Of a stretch of DNA of 64,000 nucleotides, positions 57,438-64,000 are shown one piece after another. The DNA is from Brachynemurus nebulosus (taxonomy: Eukaryota; Arthropoda; Insecta; Neuroptera; Myrmeleontidae). The position numbers and the translations under genes were made by a program. The stretch is from the NCBI GenBank assembly GCA_035578155.1, contig JAPWDM010000044.1:2383501-2447500 (forward strand), in the 5' to 3' direction. The first letter of the stretch is position 1; each line of letters starts with the position of its first letter. The notes beneath the pieces were generated by a model that saw only the letters and a list, made by a program, of their open reading frames with translations, was not told the origin of the DNA and did not search any database.

Positions 57438-57696
57438 CCCTAGAACGACAAGTTGGTATCATACATGACATCTACGTTTTTTGTTTCAGCGCTGTAACTT
57501 TTGATAATGTAGAAGTTGACAATAATGTAATAAATTTCTTTTTTGGTAAAAATTTGAAAACCATCTGGACAGATAGACGTTGACACTGACATCGATTAAA
57601 TATCGATCTGACCTGTAATTAATTTAAAAAATAGAAAAAGAAATAGGTGTCGTGGATGACACCCACTTGCTAAATTTGAGCCTTGTCGTTCTAGGG
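57438..57696. mobile_element. 259-bp piggyBac-type MITE
   Basis: The ends CCCTAGAACGACAAG and CTTGTCGTTCTAGGG are perfect inverted repeats between TTAA sites (57434-57437, 57697-57700). CCCTA ends and a TTAA duplication are the piggyBac signature. There is no coding sequence. Confidence 0.93.
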
Positions 57697-57955
57697 TTAA
57701 CTAAGTGACATTGCAATTCGAGTAATAAAAATTTGAGTCAATTAAATCAACTTACATTTAACTTAGAATTTTTTGACTTCAAGTCGTTCAATTCAAGTTC
57801 TATAATGAATATTGTATACACATAAAGAGTATACATGCATTTTCATTTGAAATGTAAAATGGATTTAAATTTCCATTTTAAATACAAAATGGAAAATGGT
57901 TTGACCGAACTTATTTAAAATAGAAAATGCAAAATATCATTTTGTATTTTATGTA

Positions 57956-58095
57956 CAGGGTGTAAAACAAATAACTCTCGTCCTTTTGTGGGGTGACTCA
58001 TAGCACCCGTCAGGCATTAAAACCACAGGAATTTTTTCGGAATTAACAGTCGGGTCACCATTCAAAAGGATAAGAGTTATTTCCTTTATACCCTG
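57956..58095 (+). mobile_element. 140-bp MITE, first of an inverted pair
   Basis: It begins CAGGGTGTAAAAC and ends TTATACCCTG between TA dinucleotides. Inside, GTGGGGTGACTCATAGCACC and AGGAATTTTTTCGGAATTAA are shared with the element at 58289-58428, which is inverted. TA targets and CAGGG ends suggest a Tc1/mariner-type MITE. Confidence 0.8.
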
Positions 58096-58288
58096 TATAT
58101 AATATATACACACATACATATATACATATGTATGTATATATATTATATACAGGGTTATATATATGTATGTATGTGTAAAGGAAATAACTCTTATATATAG
58201 GAAATAATTCTTATATATAGGAAATAACTCACATACATATATACATATGTATGTATATATATTATATACAGGGTTATATATATATGTA
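58096..58288 (+). repeat. Duplicated linker between the twin MITEs
   Basis: Contains two copies of ACATACATATATACATATG with a downstream TATACAGGGTTATATATA, and three partial GGAAATAACTCTTATAT-type MITE ends. The local duplications suggest replication slippage around the TATATA-rich ends. Confidence 0.55.
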
Positions 58289-58428
58289 CAGGGTGTAAAG
58301 GAAATAACTCTTATCCTTTTGAGGGGTGACGCGACTGTTAATTCCGAAAAAATTCCTGTGGTTTTAGTGCCTGCCGGGTGCTATGAGTCACCCCACAAAA
58401 GGACGAGAGTTATTTGTTTTACACCCTG
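58289..58428 (-). mobile_element. 140-bp MITE, second of an inverted pair
   Basis: Same length as and nearly identical to the inverse of 57956-58095. It ends CACCCTG followed by TA and the long TA tract. Confidence 0.8.

Positions 58429-58430
<2 letters not shown>

Positions 58431-58514
<84 letters not shown>
58431..58514. repeat. (TA)n microsatellite
   Basis: Pure TA tract adjoining the second 140-bp MITE. Confidence 0.95.
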
Positions 58515-58518
<4 letters not shown>

Positions 58519-59966
58519 TTAGGTAATTCAAAGTAAATAAAAGAAATTTATTTAAAATTAAATTTTCAAAGTTTGTATTAAGAAAATTTCTTAGTGCACT
58601 GAAAAAAAAGGGTAGGAAAATTTTAAATAATAGATATTGTTTAGTTCAAAATTAAAATTTTTTTTTGCCTTAGTTTGCCTAGCTCAGTCGTACATGTATT
58701 ATTTTTTTGTTTAATTGTTTAATTGTACATTTTTTATACAATGTCAGGGTCGTGAGGGTTACTTCAGATTGTTCCCAATACAAAGTTTTATACAAAAAAA
58801 ATTGGTAATTGAGTGATAAAATTATTTTGAACAAATAAATAATTAATAACAATTTCTTGTTTCAATAACAATTAACAATATAAATAAATTATTAAAATTT
58901 AGGAAAATGTTAAATGGCCACAATTTAGTTTAGAAATAAATTACGTAATATTAAAAGTTTTATCAGTCAGTAAATATTTTACTAAAATATAAAAAAGAAC
59001 AAGAAAAATGATCATTACGTAAGAAAATATAGAGAATTTACGAAATACAATAATTAAAAGAGAACGTAGGAAAATATAGAAAATTTACGAAATACAAATA
59101 TCTACTGACCAATCAATACAAGCATGCTATAAAATTTTAAAGAAAATTAATTAATGATTAGGTTAGGTAGGTATCCTTAAATTACAATTAGTATGTAAAC
59201 TTTAGGAAGTTAATAGAAAATTAAGAGAAAATTTGAGTGACAGAAAAGTTAATAAAAATTTAACTGGTTTACACTTTTTTAAAGTCATTATGCAAAGTTA
59301 ATTTGTTATTTCAAAATAGCACCAAAAACCATGTAGCAAAGAAAGTATAAGAGTATGCGAAATGATTACTTATCTAAAGATTTCCACTATAAAGATGGTA
59401 TTAAACGGGCTTTAGAACGTTGAAACTATGGTGGTTGTCCCAAAGTTGAAGCGAACTCATGGAATGCGGATGTAAGGCGTAAACTCCAAATCTAAACCAT
59501 TAGCGAGTTGAGTGCTTCCTGGATTTGTCCATTAAAAGTAACACATGATTTCAGGTTAACAAACTTCCACAATTGTATAATATGCCACTCAATGTTCCCA
59601 TTTTACAAGTTTTATTCAAACTGTCACCTAATTTTGTTACAAAATTCCTGTTATAAGAAAATCTATTTAAGAAACTGAATAAATAAAATGTAAATTTAAT
59701 TAAATTAACCATTGTCAAAGATAAAATTAAAAGAGAAAGTTTAGATTCAACATATAACCTTTAAATTACATGTGACCAAAAATTTACATGTTAAAACTAA
59801 TTACATTATTGCAATAATAGAAAAAATATATTAAACAAATATTTAAGCATACCTGTTATAAGAAAGTCCGATCGGGATTACAAAAAAAATCAACTTAGAA
59901 TGAGACTGGCATAATCGGACAACTGATATTTATAACGTAGTTTACCTCCAAAACTATCTACCTATC
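58515..59966. other. AT-rich intergenic stretch
   Basis: No gene or inverted repeat recognised. A near-direct repetition of ACGTARGAAAATATAGARAATTTACGAAATACAA occurs at 59018-59099, described by its positions only as two adjacent units of about 46 bp. Confidence 0.4.
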
Positions 59967-59974
59967 GCGAGTAG

Positions 59975-61295
59975 TAGAGATGTCGTTTTTTAATCGATAA
60001 ATCGGTAAATCGATTAATCGGAAGAATGAAAACCGATTTTTAATCGATTATTGATTTTGAGATCGATTCACACATCGATTTTTATTTTATGGAAATCGCG
60101 AAGCGATTTTTTTTTTAAAAACATAAATTGCTTTTGTATTTACACTTTGCTATTTATTTATTAATTTAAATTTAAATCTATTATCGGTACTACGATTATT
60201 AAATTTTAAGCATCAAACGCATCAAATATCAAATGAAATTGTCAAAATTGACAAATTGACAAGTGTACCATGTACAAAACAATAAAGTTTAGGCGGGGAA
60301 TTTATTAGGTCATCCGGAAAGTTCGTGCCATTTTCGGAGCCTTTCGAATGAATTTATATTTCTTAAAGTAGCAACCGCAAAAGAAACATGCAACAACATG
60401 TTAGTGTTAGGCCGATAGTGTTGCTTGTAATATGTATCATAAATCCTTAAACAGTGCTTAAATAATTTTTTTTTGTCAGTTATAATGAGCAATCTTAGAC
60501 ATCAAGGAACATTATATCATGTTATACGAGTTTAAATAAAGATACTAATGCAGCTGACGCAACGAGAAATATTTGTAGTGTTTATGGCGATGATGCACGT
60601 TCTGACAGAACTTGTAAAAACTGGTTTGCTAGATTTTAAAAGGGTAATTTTTCTTTGGAAGATGAAGCTCCATATGGTCTACTTGTGTGTATTGACGATG
60701 TAACAAAGCGTCAAGAAATAAAGCGAAACCCGAAGCAAACTGTCAAGAATTAGCGGCAACTTTTTAGCATTCAAAATTCACAGTTCTCGGCCATTTGAAG
60801 AAAATCGGGATAGTCATTTACACCAAAAACAGCACGAACTTTCTGGATGACCCAATAAAAAAAATATAATTCTTTCTTTATCCCTTAATCTATAAACAAC
60901 TTTGTATACAATTAAATAAAAACTTCTCAACATTTAGTACAATTTAGATAATATTTATACAATTAACATTTTTATATCAAATGAAAATAAAAATTGTCAA
61001 CCTTATTGTGATGTTGTGATTCATCTCTATACCATATAATAAAATTCTAAAAAAATGTTGGTAATTTAGTATGTACACGTTTATTTTTTTTTTTTCTTCT
61101 TAAAAGAGTTCGAAAGTTTATCTTTCTGAATTATGATTTTTTTTAAAAAATTACCTCCATTTTTGCAACAGCAAATTTGAATCGATTTCTTGAAATCGAT
61201 TTTGAATACAATCGATAATTTAAGTATCGATCCTTTTGTTGACAATTACGAGTCGATTCAAAAATCGATTTTTTTTTTAAAAAATGACATCCCTA
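59975..61295. mobile_element. hAT-type non-autonomous element rich in ATCGAT motifs
   Basis: The ends TAGAGATGTCGTTTTTTA and AAAAAATGACATCCCTA are flanked by the 8-bp duplication GCGAGTAG (59967-59974, 61296-61303), as made by hAT transposases. Both end regions (59993-60110, 61180-61275) contain many AATCGATT and ATCGATTTTT motifs. The interior has been invaded by a mariner element. No hAT transposase is visible. Confidence 0.87.
60305..60855 (+). pseudogene. Internally deleted mariner element with transposase remnant
   Basis: The ends TTAGGTCATCCGGAAAG and CTTTCTGGATGACCCAA lie between TA dinucleotides, the classic mariner arrangement. From about 60545 a decayed frame matches the N-terminal helix-turn-helix part of mariner transposase (NAADATRNICSVYGDDARSD, TCKNWFARF, GNFSLEDEAP, NPKQTVKN). 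It has in-frame stop codons near 60635, 60750 and 60795. The catalytic DDD part is deleted. Confidence 0.85.
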
Positions 61296-61303
61296 GCGAG
61301 TAG

Positions 61304-62206
61304 TAGTACCAACTTGAAAAAAAATGCAATAAATTTAACACAGCGAAAGTACAGCTCGCGCCAGCAGCGAAAGTACAGTGGGCGGCAACAAAATAAGTAC
61401 AATAAAATTAACTTTGAAAATTAGCAAATTTTTCTTTATTTAAATTTGAAAACGTACAGAACGTAACACCCTTAACGACCCGTTAAAAAAAATTTAAAAA
61501 AATTTTTTTTTTATAGTAAGATTAGATATCCTAAGAGCAGTTAAGTGATTTCTATTTTTAGCAGAGATGTGTTTGCTAAATTTGGGCGCCCAACTGAATA
61601 CTATTTCCAAAATTTCAGCATTTTCGCATAGTGCTGTAAGTACAAAAAAATGTATAGTCTGACTGAACGGAATATAAAGGATAAAAGGCAAGTTTTTTGT
61701 GAAATAGGGTTTTTGAAATTGAAATTAGTTGTTTCAACTGAAATTCGTTTCTTGATGAAATTCGTTGTACTCTTCAGGTTAGGGTAGACCGGGTTTATTT
61801 GGGCAATGAAATTTGTAAGAGGTAATTTGAGCAATACTTTATTTAATATGTTATGGAATATGCATAATTTTATTTAAATAAAAAGCATCGCTAATATTTG
61901 TTGTACTTTTATTTTTTAAATAAAACGCCGCGACGTTTTTTATTTTTGTTTTTCAGATTTGCAAGTATAAATAAGTTTATTTTTTTTAAATAAAAAGTAG
62001 CGACATTTTCAATTTTAAGCGACATTTTATTAATTATATAACTCTTTTTTTGATTTGACTGGTCTTGGTGTTATATAAATCTTTCTTTTATATACAGAAG
62101 TTGTATTAATTTCGATACCATTTTCTCGCTGACCGACACGGTGAACAGTACTGTTCAGTTTTTCATTGTTACTTAAAATTTTCTAGTGTATATTTTCAAA
62201 GTTATA
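61304..62206. other. Non-coding stretch upstream of the MADF gene
   Basis: No ORF with coding character. GACCGACACGGTGA (62130-62143) upstream of the gene has an inverted near-copy TCACCGTGTCCGTC at 63558-63571, beyond the piggyBac MITE. Confidence 0.4.
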
Positions 62207-62953
62207 ATGGCATATAAAATTAATAATTTAAAATTAATAAATGAAGTTGAAAAGCGACCTATTATATGGGACACGCAAAGGATACATAGTGATATATATA
62301 ACAGAAAATTGGCTTGGAATCAAATCATAAATTGTTTTTCCAACGAAGAAGTAAATTTTAATAACAAAAAAAAATTTGGAGAATTCTTACAGAAACGTTG
62401 GAAAAATATTAAGGACAGATATTTTGCAGTAATAAAACAAAAAAAATTAAATCCTGAAAAGAAAAGAAAACCATATAAATATGCAAATCAACTACAATTT
62501 TTAATTAAAAAAACGCAAATATTAAATAAAAACGAAAATTTATTGGAAACGAAAAATAAAACGTTTAATGACGAAAATAAAAAATGTCTGTTATCTTTGT
62601 TGCCAACATTAAAAACATTTTCAGAAGATTTAAATAAAAATTTAAAACTCGAAATAATGCAATTGATAGAAAAATATGATATAATTTCGAAAAATGAAAA
62701 ACAATCGTTATCAGTATCAGAAGATACCGTAGCTGAAAAAATAAAACCGCAGGAAATTTTATTACAATCGCCACCGAATTTTCAATCTAATATTTTACCA
62801 ACTGAATCATCAGTACAAGTTCATTCACCAACTACAGAGCAACCGGAGTACATGTCTGTTGTTCGAACACCAATTTATAGTTCTACATCAACGGATTCAA
62901 TTGATTCTTATTTATCCAATTTTTTTACTACAGAGTATACTGAATTTCCTTAA
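62207..62953 (+). CDS. MADF-domain (Myb/SANT-like) protein
   Basis: From ATG 62207 the protein has 248 residues; an upstream in-frame start at 62186 is less likely. Residues 8-95 form a MADF domain: LINEVEKRPIIWDTQ, LAWNQIINCF, FGEFLQKRWKNIKDRYFAVIKQ, and PYKYANQLQFL with its aromatic and basic positions. The rest is polar, with an acidic/lysine-rich helix (KTFSEDLNKNLKLEIMQLIE) and a serine/threonine/proline-rich tail. MADF proteins bind DNA as transcription regulators or as partners of PIF/Harbinger and related transposases. The stop codon TAA is part of the TTAA target of the adjacent piggyBac MITE. A pogo-like gene follows on the same strand, which raises the possibility that both belong to one transposon. 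Confidence 0.8.
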   Translation: MAYKINNLKLINEVEKRPIIWDTQRIHSDIYNRKLAWNQIINCFSNEEVNFNNKKKFGEFLQKRWKNIKDRYFAVIKQKKLNPEKKRKPYKYANQLQFLIKKTQILNKNENLLETKNKTFNDENKKCLLSLLPTLKTFSEDLNKNLKLEIMQLIEKYDIISKNEKQSLSVSEDTVAEKIKPQEILLQSPPNFQSNILPTESSVQVHSPTTEQPEYMSVVRTPIYSSTSTDSIDSYLSNFFTTEYTEFP

Positions 62954-63548
62954 CCCTTAACTGGTCTACTCACTTTTTGAAACATAAGTAGTCTACTGGA
63001 GTACAAAAGTTATTTTCTTAAATTATTTGTTAATCTGCTTTAAAAATAGAAAAATATTATTAAAAAAAAATACTATTATTAAAAATTTTCCTGTGATCAT
63101 AACATATTTTATTTAATCGTTTTCACAAATATTTTTCCTGGAAATATCTAGGAATATGAAATTAGAATTTAAATAGTAATAAAGTAAAAAAAAAAAAATA
63201 GAATCGAAATATTAATTTAAAAATAAAATTGTATTTTTGCATATTTCAGAAAATTAAGTTACTTATATCTGTTTACACATAAATTAAATTAAATTAATTA
63301 ATTAATTACCTTTAATTTGGTTAATTATTTTAAATAAGATTATCAGTCTACTGGGATACAAAAAAACTAAATCGTTAATAACTGAAATTAAAAGTTTGCA
63401 AAGAAAATGTAATCACACATCAAATTGAAGTACTTAATCTCATTTGGGAATACATGGTGGTTACAGTTCAGTAATAGCGATTATAAAAAAATTATTTAGA
63501 AAAAAATAAAATAAAATTGCATTTGTAATTCTGTAGACCAATTAAGGG
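62954..63548. mobile_element. piggyBac-type MITE inserted at the MADF stop codon
   Basis: The ends CCCTTAACTGGTCTAC and GTAGACCAATTAAGGG are inverted repeats between TTAA sites (62950-62953, 63549-63552). The AT-rich interior repeats CAGTCTACTGGG-like motifs (62990, 63342). The coding sequence ends with the last three bases of the left TTAA, so the protein is unchanged. Confidence 0.85.
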
Positions 63549-63690
63549 TTAAATTTATCACCGTGTCCGTCATCGATTGAATGGTCAAAATTTGTATCAT
63601 TTATAAATAAGTAAGTACAATTTTTTTCATTAACAAAACTATGATTAAGATCTTCTTTTATTAAATTTTTGTTTTTTATTTCTTTTAGAT

Positions 63691-64000
63691 ATGAGAAATT
63701 ATAAACGCAAAACCGAAAGAGGTCTTATTATGGAAAAATTTAATGACGCCGCAAGAACAATAATTTTTGGGAACAAAAGTATAAATGCTGCTTCAAAGGA
63801 ATTTAATATTAAACGTACGACGCTAACGCGTTATTTAACTAAATTGAAAGCATATAAAAATAAGGAAACGCAAGATTTACCGACAATGGGCTATAAAAAA
63901 CCTCGACAAGTATTTTCTAAGGACCAGGAAATTGCATTAAAAGATTATTTACTACAAATGGCTTCGATATTTTATGGATTGACTCCAAAAGATGTTCGTC
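63691..64000 (+). CDS. pogo/Tigger-like transposase-derived protein, N-terminal part
   Basis: The open frame starts MRNYKRKTERGLIMEKFNDA and continues to the window edge (103 codons seen). INAASKEFNIKRTTLTRYL is a Psq/CENP-B-type helix-turn-helix. GYKKPRQVFSKDQEIALKDY and FYGLTPKDVR are typical of the linker ahead of the DDE domain in pogo/Tigger and Jerky-like proteins. The ATG follows a splice acceptor (TTTCTTTTAG ending 63688), and a GTAAGT donor lies at about 63612, so there is probably a non-coding first exon. The catalytic domain lies beyond the window. Confidence 0.8.
   Translation, partial: MRNYKRKTERGLIMEKFNDAARTIIFGNKSINAASKEFNIKRTTLTRYLTKLKAYKNKETQDLPTMGYKKPRQVFSKDQEIALKDYLLQMASIFYGLTPKDVR

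Overview
The window is eukaryotic, AT-rich and almost entirely built from transposable elements. It looks like an arthropod, most likely insect, genome. The evidence is one intact host gene with spliceosomal introns (AP-3 complex sigma subunit), arthropod-style core promoters (TATA box plus TCAGTT initiator), and a typical insect mix of R4/Dong-like, RTE-like and I-like LINEs, Penelope-like elements, PIF/Harbinger, Tc1/mariner, hAT, piggyBac and pogo elements. I cannot name the species. All identity values are by-eye estimates.

Region by region. 1-14530 is a nest of insertions. An unclassified dispersed repeat (copy 2, pieces at 1563-1651, 8541-8558 and 14413-14530) was split by a 5'-truncated RTE-like LINE. 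The (TTA)n tail of that LINE then received a nearly intact R4/Dong-like LINE (3993-8484). The same host repeat also carries a 5.85-kb element with AG...CT ends, a 6-bp target duplication and very long inverted repeats (8559-14412). That element encodes three small proteins in its centre and one in its arms, with its own TATA promoters, and it is the best candidate here for an undescribed system. 15605-20348 is dispersed repeat copy 3, interrupted by a mariner-type MITE and by a composite non-autonomous Penelope-like element. 22990-26963 is a two-gene PIF/Harbinger transposon with two further MITEs inside it. 28250-30004 is the AP-3 sigma gene. 31590-33150 is dispersed repeat copy 4. 34257-35270 holds three tRNA-derived repeat units, two direct and one inverted.

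35560-55987 is dominated by two facing copies of one RNase H-bearing LINE (37860-44724 minus, 46932-53786 plus). They sit in a large inverted duplication whose outer flanks carry matching Penelope-like fragments. Both copies abut (TAA)n microsatellites, and the spacer between them holds a second R4-like fragment flanked by (TAA)n. Copy B has an intact ORF2 and an ORF1 with an early stop codon; copy A has stop codons in both ORFs and a frameshift in ORF2. 54306-55987 is a foldback element made of inverted tandem arrays. The last 8 kb hold piggyBac, Tc1/mariner and hAT non-autonomous elements, a MADF-domain gene whose stop codon lies inside a piggyBac TTAA target, and the start of a pogo/Tigger-like DNA-binding and transposase gene that runs off the window.

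The genes do not form operons. Functional links are internal to elements: ORF1 with ORF2 in the LINE, MADF protein with DDE transposase in Harbinger, and three or four small proteins in the long-TIR element.
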